A stretch of DNA of 52,114 bases from Ectocarpus siliculosus (Eukaryota > Sar > Phaeophyceae > Ectocarpales > Ectocarpaceae): assembly GCA_000310025.1 (NCBI GenBank), contig FN648970.1:15330-67443 (forward strand). The letters run 5' to 3'. Both the position numbers and the translations under genes were made by a program. Shown piece by piece: positions 22,483 to 34,779 of this stretch; positions within the stretch are counted from its first letter, which is position 1; each line of letters opens with the position of its first letter. The notes below the pieces were generated by a model that was given only the letters and a program-made list of their open reading frames with translations, had not been told where the DNA came from and did no database searches.

Positions 22483-25400
22483 TCCATCTATCGGTTCGAG
22501 TGTGACTTCCCGACTCGTCTCGTCTGTCGCGGTGGGTGGGGCCAGGGATGCCCTCCCTCATGCCAGATTAGGGGGTCCGGTTTCGGTCTTGTGGTGTCCG
22601 TAGCGCTAGGCGCGTTTGTCTCCCCCCAGCCCCATGAGGATGGAGCCGAGGTTGGCTTGTATCGGGAGATTCTGTTCTGCCTAGGTTGTATGTAGCAGGT
22701 GGGAGGGGGGGTTCGGGGCCCCCGGCTGTGTTCGGGTGGGTGTGGGTGGAGCGCTGGGGGAAAAAATCGTGCTGCCGTCTGGTGCAAGCTGCTCACAGCA
22801 TGTTGTCATCTTATCTCCGCCATCTCGTTATCGTCCTTCCGTCGTGGGGTCTATTGAAGCGTCGTCGTCGATAACTCGCTTCGGTATCGTGTCTTTGAAA
22901 TGGTGCTGTGTCTGCGTGCGTCCCAGAACCACGGTAGATGCGCCAGTTGGCTTCGGCGTCACCAGAACGAACAACACAGGTGCCATGTCCTTCGGCGGTG
23001 TGGTGTGTGGGTTTCGGCAACGATCGTGGGGACGACGGGTGTTCGTGTGGACCCACTTTAGATGTGGGGGGCATCTCCGTTTGCGTTCACACAAGAGCCT
23101 CAGGGCGTGTCGCACGACTTGAAAAATAACAAATCGAATTAAGATGGAACCCCACGCTGCTGAGAGAATCACGCGTGTATTATATGCTTGTGTCATGCCC
23201 CTGCGCAGACGGCGAGTGCAGCGAGAGACGGTAAAAGGTGTATGCAAGGTCGTTCGGTGTGTGGATAGCTGCCGACGACGTACGCAGTGCTTGGTTAGGA
23301 ATTGCTCAGGATTGTACCATGACGTTTCTAACTGGTGAACGATTGTAAGAGTATTTGTGGTCTTGCTCAACGCTGTTCTCGTGTTTGTTTCGAGGCCTCT
23401 CAAGTATTTTGCGTTTGTTGTGTGTTACCCCGAATGATTGCGTAGTGCAGAGCCCTCCCGCCACACATGTGACCGGAGGATCGTACGGCCATGTGTTGCT
23501 CGCAAGCGATTTTGGGATTGGCCTCGGTTCTTCATGGTTGCAATCCGGTGGTGAGAGGTTGTGCGCGGCCGGCCCTACGGGGCATTTTTTTTCTGGTTTG
23601 GCCATTGCAGAGTACAGCTTTGCCCGCGTTGATATGCGTCAAGTCGTCCATGTTATTTTCTCCTTTCGTGTGTTGCCGACAGAATAATATGTGAATCTGC
23701 CCGGAATTGATTTATATTCTCCAAGTAGATTTGACTTTTTAATCAAGACGGACGTCAGCGCCCGGGTGGCAAAGGGCAACTTGGTGGAATATCGTTCGAG
23801 TTGCTTATTGGGGTGGACGTGTTTGTGTTTGTCGACCAGTCAAATGCCACAACGAGGGACAATTGTACTACAGATAATGCCGTCGCTGTGTGTCCCACAT
23901 ATGTACGTACGTGTCCTAGGAAAGTTCAGCTTTACTGTAGATGGATTTAAGGCCCTTATGGCAATAATATCGGTGACGGTGATCATAGTTTCGTTAGGGG
24001 TATGAAAAAAGACGCGCAACGCGTATGGTGGTTGTTTTTGTTGTCTTCAGGGCTATAATGCCGGTGGGAAACACAGTTGTAGTTGTCTTCGGCTGTGTTT
24101 CCCACATGTTATAAGGTGTGTTAGGAAAATACGATGTTTTAGGATGGATGTAAAGCCCGCAGGCAATACCAACGGTGCCGGTTGGCACTTTGGTCAGATA
24201 TGTAGGGGTATGCGAGAGAAAGGCAGCCCGTGTGACTGTTGATGTTGTTCTCTTCAGGAAAATAATGCGCACGACGGGGGGGGGTCGTGGCAATTCTCGT
24301 GCCGTTTTGAACGCCGACAGCGAGGGTAATTGATTTGGAAAACCTCTGAAAATATCAGACCCTTGCCCTTTTTTGCTATTTGTCGTTGACCGATGGCGCG
24401 TCATGACTGCTCGCCCGGTTCTTCGGTTGGTAACCCCCCAACCGTCGGACTTTTGGACGGAATGTCTGTGCGAAATCACTCATCTGGGATTTTATTACAC
24501 ATGGTGCTCAAATATGTGGAGAACGACTTGATTCGTAGATGGTAGATACACAAGATACGATGCCAGTTAAGGACAGCACCGCTGAAAGAACGTGGGGTCC
24601 TGTGTGTCCTCGTCCTCCTGTGTGACGACGGTTGGTGCGTCCAAACGTACCGAATGGCCCGGTGTAATATTGACGTCCATTCATTGTGGATTGAACGGTT
24701 ACATCACACGCTTTCAGTCAATTCGAGCCGATCCTCAATTCGACGCCGCCGTTTTCGCCTTTGTCGTGGCTGCCGTGTTTTCACGACAAAATCTTGGCAG
24801 GAGAGGTGAACATAGCGCCGACTCGCCAAAGTGGGGAGGTCGCAAAAGCAAGTTTCTCGCCTATGCGTTTCGCCGTTTCCCTCGGTTGGTCGTGTCTTTT
24901 ACAATTTCGCCGAACGCTCGTTTATTGCAACTGCCCTCCCATTCAAAGCTCCAGCCCAGTGGCTGGCAGGTGCCCAAAACACGACCGACCCACTTCTCAT
25001 TGCCCGAAGCACACGAAGAGACAGCAAACAAAATACCACACGGCATCCCGCAACTCCGTCCTCTCTACCGGTAAACGGCGTTGATCCTGCAAAAAAAACA
25101 GCCTCCCGTCGAGCTTCACACCTTGCTTTATCGTCGCAAACTCCCCGGCTCTGCTCTTTCTTCGGAAGAAAATGACAGGAAGATGTATGTACACATAAAA
25201 TGTCCTGCACAATACCATACTGCCTACCCAAAACCAAAGGCATTCCCCAAACCTAAAACCAATTAATTAAATCAAACACCCCCCATAGTAATGTTTTTAT
25301 ATATCTTCTTCATCATAGTAGCACATCTGCTGCCATATTTCAGGCGCAGCTATGCGCACACATAAGTACAGTTGCAGGAGCGACGGCTTGGACTGCGCTT

Positions 25401-25531
25401 CGAGTACGAATGAGAGCAAAAACACATCTGCACACGACAAGTATCTGATGCAACAGGAAGCTGTGGTGGAACATTACGGCAACCCCCCTTTGTCTCGACA
25501 ATCACAACATTTATTTCTGGTAGTCTTAATG
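22483..25531. other. Convergent intergenic region, no supported gene
   Basis: Both flanking genes end into this stretch, so it should hold two 3' UTRs. A diverged direct duplication of about 200 bp lies at roughly 23860-24250 (shared TCCCACAT, GGATTTAAGGCCC/GGATGTAAAGCCC and TAGGGGTATG blocks). A GT-rich frame at 24592-25074 (+) lacks protein character. I see nothing else. Confidence 0.4.
23860..24250 (+). repeat. Diverged direct duplication of about 200 bp
   Basis: Blocks occur in the same order in both halves: ATAATGCCG, GTGTCCCACAT/GTTTCCCACAT, a TAGGAAA segment, ATGGATTTAAGGCCC/ATGGATGTAAAGCCC, GCAATA, then AGGGGTATG. Identity is moderate. The region is non-coding. Confidence 0.5.
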
Positions 25532-27565
25532 CTACAAATCTGGAGGTTGCGGGCTTGTTGCAGAAGATTGCCGAAACGTAGCCCCACCACACCCCGAAGC
25601 AGAGAAGGGGCGATCTCTGCCTTCCCTACGGCTGTACGGGGCGGGAGCAACGCCGCCCTCTTCCTGGCATCTCGGCTGCCGAGGCGAGCGCGAGAGAGCA
25701 TCGGTGGCCGCAGCAACGGCGTCCGCTGCCGCCGCCGCGCCGACGTTTCCTCTCGCCTCCAATGCCGGAGAACATCGCTGTTGTAGTGGCGACAATGACG
25801 ACAACAACAACGGCGCCACCGCCGACGCCGCCGCTCTCTTGTGGGCCCCTCCTTCCGTCGAGCCTCCACCATCACACGGCGTCGGCGGAGGGAGAAGAGG
25901 AAGAAGAGAAGACGGAGCTGTGGTTTCGATGGTTTGCTTGTCGCCGCTTTCCACGCCGACGTAGCCCTTCGCAGGCTTCTCAGGCGGCAACGGCATTCCA
26001 CCCGATGGTTCCTTCACCGCCTGCTGCGATGACAGTGCCCTAATGCTCTCTTGCTCAGTTTGAGTCGACCCGCCGTCCCAAGACGGCATGGTGGGGGGCA
26101 CATGCAACCCACCGGCAACTGCGCCCACAAGTTCTGCCCCTCTTGCCCTATCCGACGTCGAGAAACTGCGCTCTGGTGGCCGGGCTCCAACACCGCCGAA
26201 CGCGGAGGCGGCGGCAGAGGAAGCTGGGCGATCACAAGTAGCGACGGCTACGTCACCAGTGGGAGTAGTGGCGACTGGCACCGGCGCTGTCGGGGTATGC
26301 AGGGAGTGCGCCCTTCCTCTGCTAGCGTCGAAGCCTGACACTACCTGCTGCTCTTCGCCGCGTGAAAACGTCATTATTAGTGGCGTTTTCGTCGTGGTCA
26401 TGGAACCCAACGATGGCGAAGTCGTCCTCCCCGCCAAAGTCGAAGGAGTGGCGATCGTACCTCCCGTCGCCCCTGCCATCGCCGTTGATCCTGTCATCCA
26501 ACAGTCCCGTTCGCTCGCGGTACGTTCGGCTGTGTCTGAAACCGGCTGTCGTGAAACCCCGATTGGAACGGTTGGGGGCGCAGCAGTAGCAGCAGAGGAC
26601 GTGCCCTGTTGTTGTGAGCCCCAGTGCACTCTAGCTCGCTTCCATGAGGGCCCATCCGGCGAAGCGGGTGCCGCAGTTGTCGTCGCAGCCGCAGCCACCA
26701 TGTTTGCGGGTATCGGTCCTCCACCGCCCTTCTGTGGAGCTAGTGCTTGGTGCGGACGATTTTCCTCTTGTTGTTCGAGTTGAGCAACCCTGCCCGGCGT
26801 TGCCAAAGCCGCCGCTACACTCGCAGCTGAGCTTCCAGCAGCACATCCGGCTGACACCGCGTTCAAGGGCATTGGTCCTGCACCGCCCTGGTGCGGAGCT
26901 GGCGCTGATGGCGGAGGGTACCGCTGTTCTGCTACACTTTGAGTCACAACCTCCTGCGCTGGCGTTAATGGTGGCGGGCGCCGCTGTTCCTCTCCACTTT
27001 GAGCCACCGACCCCTGCGCCGCCGGAACCGCCGTCAGAACTGCCGTTGAGGGCAAGGTTGCACCGGCGGTCGCTTTCACACTAGCGGGTGCCAAGCCTTC
27101 ACCACCCTGCTGCGGAGCTGGCCGTATCGACGGGGGGGTTCGCCGTCCCTGCCCGTGGTAAGCCGCCCCGCCGTGCGCCGCCGGAGACCCCGCTGAAGCC
27201 GCCGCTACACTCCCGGCTGAGCGTTCGCTCGAACTGGCTACGCCAAGCGCCGCAGCGGGCTGGTACTGGGGGTGGGGCTGCACGTTCAGGCTTCCATGCG
27301 GGTACCATTGGGGGTCACCGTGTTGCGCCTGCTGGAACCAGTGCTGCTGGTATGGGAACAAAGGAAAATGGTGATGAAAAGGATGGTGGTGCTGAAACAT
27401 CATCGGCATGGGGGGGGGGAACCCCGCACGGGAAGCAGGGGCGGCGGTCGCTGGGGGGACAACGTATGGCGTTGACTCTGGCATGGGCACGGAGTACCGC
27501 GGTGGCGTTCGGGCACGCGGGGAACCGCCTTGGGTCTGCTGCGGCTGCTTCTGCTGCTGCTGCTT

Positions 27566-27598
<33 letters not shown>

Positions 27599-27685
27599 TT
27601 GACAACGACGATGACGCTGTTGTGGTTGTTGTTGCTGTTGTGGCCGTTGTTGCTGTTGCTGTTGCTGCTGCTGTTGCTGTTGCTT

Positions 27686-27770
<85 letters not shown>

Positions 27771-30700
27771 CGCTGCTGCTGCTGCTTCTGTCGCGGTTCT
27801 CGCCGTTGACGCCGCCGTTGTGGTGGCTGCTGTACTTGTTGACGTGGCGAGACCTCGGGGGATGCAACCCGCTCAGGAGGTGGAGGGAGAAGCGCCGCCT
27901 CTGGCAAATCTGGCAGCCACGAGGTATCGGTGTCTGGGGCAGGAGCGTCAGGATTGCCACCACCGCTGCCGCCATCGAGACTGCCTGCGAGTGCTCCTCC
28001 TGCACGTGGAGTCGCGTGCCGTATCCCTTGCGGCCCTTCTGCTGCTTCTGCATGGTCTTCATGCTCATCGTGATTGTCGTCTTCATCATCGTCCGCCCCC
28101 AGCAACGATGCAAGCGATGCAGGCACAAGCAAGCTCGAGGCACTGCTGTGCTGCTGTGAGCTTTGAGACACCTGTCATGTACGAGAGCGGATTCGCGTGT
28201 GTTTATTAGTTGTAGCATCGATCGCGTCAACCGGCTGGCCGAAGAACCGACGTCAGTCACATGCATACTGTAGAGGTGGGTGAAACACGCGAAAATCTAT
28301 TGAACTACAGCGTCCAATCTCCGGGTTCAGAGTACGTTGAAATGTGGACGGCGCTACACCACGACGCAGCATGTCTCTTGCAATATCTAGCACCGTCACC
28401 TTCCAGATGACTAGTCTACTTCCTATGCGATGCGATATCGATATGCTCCATCACCACCTTCACCACATTCGTCATTGAGAATCGTTCGGGCCTCTAGACT
28501 CTCTCGCCCCCTGAGGGTCTACTCACGAGGTTGTTGCTGCTAACTGTTGTATGAACGACGTGATAGGTCGAAGATAACAACATTATCCCTTCCACACATT
28601 TGTGGTGGGGGATTCTTCGTTTCGTACTGACCACGCACTAACCAGCTGATAATACGTCCGTCGCAAATCTAGCAGGGTACGCAACGAAAAAAGGCGTAGT
28701 CGGGTGTGGATGTGCGAATCACTGGCGCCGGACAGGAGGGAGCACGACAAGAAGTGCAGGTCGTTGTAGGAAAGGACGTTCGTTTCTGCTACGAGCACGC
28801 CAAACTTCCTGCAAAAGTGGAACTCACCGATACGATCTCACGCAGAGATATTATCCGAGAAAAGCTAATAATGGTTGGCGAGAGATGCGTTCAAACAACA
28901 CACCGACACAACCAGGCCACGAGCTGCGAATAGTCAGAACGGCGTGCTCATTCCCGCGCGAATAGAATGAGAACGTGAAATTGATCAGTTCCAGAGATAT
29001 GCGGCAGGCGGTGTTTGTGCTGCCGTGTTTAGCGTGTAGAATGGGTTCTCGTAGAACGTACCTCCACCTCTGCAGGTAGTGGAGCTAGCTGCCCACCCTT
29101 GTTGGAAAGCAGATTATTCTTAGGGTTAACAAACATGCGTTTCAATCGTCTCCCTGGCGTCGGCCGTACAGATTGCGCCCTTCGTGCTTTCTTCCTTTTC
29201 CCCTCGCTTCTCGCTACTCCTAACCCCAACCTTAAGGTACCACCCGAAGTCTGGGAGCATCGACGAAAAGTTCGACCACACTCGAAGCAGTAGCAAGTCT
29301 CAAGCATCACCAAGAGCTGCCCGTACGCACATGCGGACAGACGTAGGGGAAAAAATGAAAAACCACGCAACGTCTGTCCGCCCAATGCCTCTTTGTGCTT
29401 TCTTTGAATATACAACCCGCAAGCAACGCCAGGTACCCGAGAGCCCTCGCGACGAGTGCTCGACTTGACGGCGATCACAACTCTTTGCCACATATGATCA
29501 GCATGACTTGGCTCTAGCAAAACAACAACAAACACCCGGGGCTCACCCGTCGGTGATCCTTCTCCGCGGCTTCCAGCAGGAGGCGAAACGTCTCGTCCGA
29601 GAACGGTCTCTTCAGCACGTAGTCCACTATGCCCAGGTCCATCACCAACGAAGGCCCCAAGCTAGGAGAGCAAGGGGGCGGCGGCGGCGGCGGCGGCGGG
29701 CAGCCTTCTTCCGCAGGACGCAAAGAGGCTCCCGTTGCGGCTCCGGACGGCGGCCACGACGCGGCGAAACCGTCCGTCGAAGGCGCCTCGGACGATCGTG
29801 TCCCCCCCCGTACCCCTGTTGCACCTCGTCCTAACCCCGTCCCTGTGGCGTCCATCACACCACCATTACCCGCCAATCCCCCCGTCAATGAGCCCCCGTT
29901 GGGCCACACCGCTCCGATAGACCCCAGGCCACCCCCGCCCCCGCCGCCGCCCGCCCCCGCCGCGCTACTGCCACCGCTGCTATGTCTCCGAAGCATCGAA
30001 GTGTCTGGAAAAACCCCGCTCCGACACGTCGATGGAGACGGCAACTCGGCACCAAATGGCGTCGTGAGTGTCAGTGTGGGGAGTGGTGGTGAGGCTAGCG
30101 TAGATGGCAGCGGAATCGAGGCCAAGGACGTACTACTGGAAGCTGGGTTTCCGCTGGAGGTCGACGCAGAGGAGGTACAAGCCGCCCTCTTTTTCTTCGA
30201 ACTGACGGGCCTCTCCGCCTTTTCTGGCAGCGGCGGTGACCGCGGTCTGACGTCGTCATCATCCAGGAGAAGCACTACGGTCAAGTCCGGGAAAGACTGG
30301 ATCGTTCAGGGTTGAACGCGCGTAGCGTAAACGGGTGGAAGAGCGCGCGTAAACACGGGGAAGGCGGGTCGTGGCGGTGGTTGTTGAGACGAAGGAAAGA
30401 TCGAAAAGCACTGCTAAACCGCATCACCGACTTCGAAGAGCACAGAACGAGCGTTACTGCCTACTGCAATGGACGTGTATGTTTTCCACAGGCGTTACGG
30501 CCATGTTTTCGTATTGAATGATTCGGGGTGCCCCATGCATTGTGCTCTAAACTAGTTCACTACGCCGTTTCCCGCGCCCGTCACCAACCGCCCCACTTGT
30601 CCCCGATCCACATCTTCGCCCGTTGAACAACCGCGGGGGTCTCGGGTGCTGCTCGAGCTTCTGCCACTGGCCAAACACATCGTCGTCCGCTGGGCTGGGG

Positions 30701-30921
30701 CACCCAAAACCCGATCACACCTCTTTGCCATTCCTCACCCGTCGAATGACCATGGCTACCCTGCGGCCGTCGAGGGCACTCCGCGACTCCTGAGCTACGC
30801 ACACCAGCCGGTACTTCGAACGGCTCACTCGCTCCAAGGCTCCAAAGTTGTTCGTCACCACGTCAAACACGTACGACCCAGGCAGCATCTCTGTCGTTTT
30901 GTGCAGAATCTCTGCCACCAG
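25532..30921 (-). CDS. Pseudo-receiver (response-regulator-like) protein with long glutamine-rich tail, 5' end not found
   Basis: Three phase-0 exons: 30921-30739 (61 codons), 30296-29547 (250) and 28171-25532 (879, TAG). Acceptors are CAG and donors are GTGAGG and GTGAGC. Exon 1 (EILHKTTEML..YVFDVVTNN, KYRLVCVAQES, LDGRRVAMVIRR) and both ends of exon 2 (FPDLTVVLLLDDDD and MDLGIVDYVLKRPFSDETF) follow the receiver fold from alpha1 to alpha5. The phosphoacceptor Asp position is Ala (VCVAQ), the Thr/Ser switch position is Leu, and the beta5 Lys is kept (VLKRP). A disordered S/G/P-rich insert of about 200 residues splits the domain after beta4. Exon 3 is low complexity: an acidic DDDEDDNHDEHED stretch, a polyQ core of about 28 Gln, then P/A/S-rich sequence. 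A signalling or transcriptional role is inference. The exon with the N-terminal acidic pair was not found upstream. Confidence 0.7.
27535..27795 (-). repeat. CAG/CAA repeat encoding the polyglutamine tract
   Basis: In the sense (minus) direction this is a run of CAG and CAA codons with rare Lys, Arg and Pro interruptions. CAA and CAG lie in separate blocks within the longest pure stretch. The long Leu- and Val-rich frames on the + strand here are its shadow. Confidence 0.9.
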
Positions 30922-33122
30922 CTGTTGCGTTTGTGGTTGTGGTTATCGTCGCCGTTGTGTTGGGCGCAATTTTGGTCAGTTTTGGGATGGAACCAGAATC
31001 AGGCGTGGGTGGATGCGAAGAAGGCGACTATCAAAGTATTCAGTGTGATCGTTGGAGAATACTCTCGTGTGGTCACCGTCAACCTATTTGGTTGGGTGCT
31101 TGCGCAGTAAAAGGCAGGAACTGCGCTATCCTGCAGAACAATATAGCAAGGATAAGGAAATGCGACCACCGGGGCTTTCCTCTAGTTGCCTGATTGGAGC
31201 TGCCGGCAATACAACCTCTCGGGGGTGCGGTTGCTGACAGGGTGAAGACCACGCCGCAAGAGTGCTTCTGTGCTGGGTCTACTGTAGTGACTCGACTACG
31301 CGCCGATACTGTGTAGTGCCATAGAGCGGTGGTCGAGTTGACATGTATGTGACCCCATGCTTGCGCCATCTCAATAATCGTGGTTCCATACAAAATTGTG
31401 CAGGATAGACTGAAAACAGAGGTCGTCGACAACAAGAGTTGCTGTCTAACCCAAACCCAACCCCGTAACCTCGTATGTAGATGTATTGGCACCTACACGT
31501 CTACTACAGAAAGGTAACCTACAGTAAGTCTAGACTACAGTCTCTTGAATTCTTATGTACAGCAGCAGTTAAACCAGATGAGGTTCGGAACTGGACGCAC
31601 GCGTGTAGACGATGTTAAATGGCAAGGGGGTAGAAGACTCGTGGAACAGTGGAGGCACGCCTCTTTGTACGGTTGTGTCTACTGCTTGCTGTGTGGCGTC
31701 GGAATGATGACCACATTCAGTAGACTAGTTTTACAGCAGTGTGGCTACTACGTTTGATGGGAATGCAGTGGCGATTGGCGGCTGGCTGTCGTCGCTACAA
31801 AGTACAGCTACGACGATTCGATTGATCATTTCGAGTGGCCAAAATTACATGTAGACGTAGGGTTCACATCCATGTGCCTCATGTTTGAAGCTTGTGCTGG
31901 CATAGAGTCTGGGTGTAGCTGCGGCATTCGTTCGTAGATCCAGCCTTTAGACTGCGGTAGACTTCTGCATTGCACACTGCTGTAGAAGAGGGTGTGGTCA
32001 TGTAGATGGTGAGCACCGAACGTATCTTATTGTTTCAACACTCAACACATCGCAGAACATATGTAGAAACGTGCACGCAGCCGAGTGGTGCATAGATTTT
32101 CACCACGAGTGATGAGACGGTCCTGTAGCCAGCAGTCTGGACTACCGACAGTATCCAGCCCTCGGAAACACGTTCTGTCTCGTTCGTTCGCCGACTAAAA
32201 TAGACTGTAGACACCAGCATTGTGGATCTTACCGCGCGTACACAGCAGTAGGTAGATACAACATTGGAGCCCTGAGTCTACGTACAAACGCGGACCTCGA
32301 GATGAGGGCGCCAACAATGGGGGCGTCAGTACGCAACGACATGTCCATGTCCAGTTCGATGGCGGAGAACTGAAGCAGATTGGGTGACACGATTTTCAGG
32401 AAAGATAAACGTCAAACAGGATTCGGGCCCACACACAAAAGACGGTCACCTGCATGTCGCGTGCAGAGGGTTCCACGAACAGAACCCGCAGCACAGGTGC
32501 CGTGGGTCTCATGCTCCTACCCTTTTCACGAGCCTCGCGCTCTCCCTCTCCCTGCGTGCGATGGTATACACGCACGCACGCCTGCAAAAATCGGTTACGG
32601 TAGTTCAGGCGTTCAGGCCGTTGGTTTTCGGAAAACGAGGTCTGAACGAGATAATGTGAGCGTTATTTGGCCAGGGATTTGTTTTCAACAAGATCTTCCG
32701 CGTACAACCTCATTGGTCAACACCCACCGTTTTCGACTTCTCTTCGACTCATTCGGGACAGTCCCGCCGCGCACACGAAAAAGAAAAAAGCGACAAAAGA
32801 ACCCACATCATCAGGTTCTTCTACATACCCCACTTGAGAGCTTGCTCTACCTGAGGCGGGTAGGGCCTCTTGCTTTATGCTTGACGGCGTGGTTGCTGCA
32901 AGAGGTGTGTGTGCGTGTCTGCTGCGGCTGCACAGAGTATTCCTGGCGGAATCTTCTTCATCCAGAAACGATCAGAAGTTCTACTTGTCGCCACCCAGCA
33001 GTCACGGTTCGATCAAGACTACGTGATCTTGTGTGGGCAGAAGATACCACCGTTTTAGGCCTATTACGGGTCCATACTGCAGTAGTAATGTGTCACACAG
33101 ATAAAGTGCTCATGTTAATTAA
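30922..33122. other. Upstream region of the pseudo-receiver gene, no supported exon
   Basis: The missing 5' exon(s) of the minus-strand gene should lie here or further right, but I could not find a receiver N-terminus. A 271-codon + strand frame at 32380-33195 lacks protein character and a good ATG. The stretch 31500-32280 is rich in CAGTAG and GTAGAC-like words without clear period. Confidence 0.35.
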
Positions 33123-33456
33123 ATCTACAACGCTGAATGTCTATGCTCGTTGGCACATATATACAAAACGCCGGAGATTGAGACGCAGTGCATGAACCTG
33201 GCGGAGGCGTCCGCTGCGGAGTGTGACGCCGCCGCGGCAGGCCACGAGGGGCCGTCGAGGAAGTGCTACAATATGAACCGCTGGGTCATGAGTGTGTGAA
33301 AAGTTCGTACGGGGGACTTATCGCTTGGAGGATTCACGCCGCCGGTGGATCTCCTGCCTCAGGCGGCAGCTTTCAATTTCGGCGACATCAATTACCGCTT
33401 CAAGAGAACTGCCACGATCTATACTACTAGCTGTCGTAGACTAGCCTATTACTCTG
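33123..33456 (+). pseudogene. Broken exon with one in-frame TGA, unknown family
   Basis: A frame open from 33123 (previous stop 33120) encodes NLAEASAAECDAAAAGHEG and SRKCYNMNRWVMSV, meets TGA at 33297-33299, then continues in the same frame with TGDLSLGGFTPPVDLLPQAA and FNFGDINYRFKRTATIYTT. It ends at a textbook donor, G|GTAAGTAA, at 33457. The true acceptor may be GAG at about 33180, where base composition changes from AT-rich to GC-rich. The coding look on both sides of the stop, with an intact donor, suggests an inactivated exon; CGA to TGA would explain the stop. The next intron is occupied by the hairpin transposon. No neighbouring exons were recognised and the family is unknown. Confidence 0.4.
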
Positions 33457-34050
33457 GTAAGTAATAGAAAGAGCAGAAGTAGACTAGATGTACAGATAGC
33501 GCCCGCAGTTAAGAAACGTCAAAATCGGGTCGAGCCTTAGTCTAATCCCTTATTTTGGGTCGAAGTACCGGACCAAGTCGTCGATTTTCTTAAAAGGCAT
33601 TTCTTATTCCTTTGGACTGTCGCATCCTCCCGATTATCTTATTCCTTACCAAGTACTTCGTATTTTCTTATTTCTGTCTTTTTATCTCTGAGGACAATCC
33701 ACTTCATCAAGCCCTCAAGAGAGCGGGTGGAGAGTGCCATCAAACCCGTACAACAGCGGAGAGGATGTGGCTGTCCGCGATGTGTGGCAGTACTACAGTA
33801 CAGCACAGTGAACAGCAGGGGGGCGGGCGGGGGGGGGGCGCCAAAATAACCACTATGCTCCCGACAAAAAATAACGCACGTACGTCTGTTCAGCTAGGGA
33901 AGGGGGTGGGAGCACCGAAGGTTTCTGATGTCATGGGGTAATCGCACCATCATGTTTCTTATTGGGGCGTTTCTCAAGTTGTGGCCGGGATTAAGTTATG
34001 TTTCTTAGCCCTCTTTTCTTATTTTTCTTTTAAACTTGAGCCTTTTTTTC

Positions 34051-34345
34051 TTAAGGGCGCGGGGGGGATCGCAGTACTTCCTCTTGAAAAAAACAGGAAA
34101 CGCCTGGAAACGCCTGCATATCTCGGTTTTCCAAAGTCTAACTCCAGTACGAAACTACCATCGTAAATTAACCGTCCGCAGCGGTCGCTTGTGGACAATG
34201 TTAGTAGCTGAGGTTGTATCCCTTGCGATACACTACAGACTAGTGGTCCGCGATTTTCCAAACGATCCTTCTATCATCGAGTTCGGTGAGCTACAAGCTA
34301 GATTTTTGAAGCTGCTGTGCGGTCCAATTTTGAAACGCTTCAAGC
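34051..34345 (+). repeat. Left arm of the large inverted repeat
   Basis: About 295 bp, highly similar to the reverse complement of 34496-34779, with small indels. Shared blocks include GACAATGTTAGTAGCTGAGG and CGATTTTCCAAACGATC. Confidence 0.9.
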
Positions 34346-34495
34346 GCACGGTGAACACGAATCACCGCCTATCTATGTGAGTGTATGGGGTCGCGACCTT
34401 CAGCGCAGCTCTTCCCTCACATATCCAGCTGGTCGCCATTGTCGATTTGAATGCCTAGGGTCATGTATATGCATTTCCAGCCTTTAGGCAAAGGT

Positions 34496-34779
34496 GCTTG
34501 AAGCGTTTCAAAATTGGACCGCACAGCAGCTTCAAAAATCTAACTTGTAACTCACCGAACTCGATGATAGAAAGATCGTTTGGAAAATCGCGGACCCCTA
34601 GTCTGTAGTGTATCGAAAGGGATACAACCTCAGCTACTAACATTGTCCACAAGCGACCGCTGCGGACGGTTAATTTACGATGGTAGTTTCGTAATTGAGT
34701 TAGACTTTGGAAAACCGAGATATGCAGGCGTTTCCTGGATTTTTCAAAGGAGGTACTGCGATCCCCCCCGCGCCCTTAA
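34496..34779 (-). repeat. Right arm of the large inverted repeat
   Basis: About 284 bp, inverted relative to the left arm, ending 31 bp inside the right terminal repeat of the element. Confidence 0.9.

Noticed and set aside
27088-28209. + strand frames of 373 and 209 codons with polyVal and polyLeu
   Set aside because: Antisense of the polyQ exon; the homopolymers are other readings of the CAG/CAA repeat.
29629-30315. + strand frame of 228 codons
   Set aside because: Antisense to exon 2 of the pseudo-receiver gene, which has splice borders and domain similarity on the minus strand.
32380-33195. + strand frame of 271 codons
   Set aside because: Begins at GTG, has no domain-like stretch, and overlaps a better frame at its 3' end.
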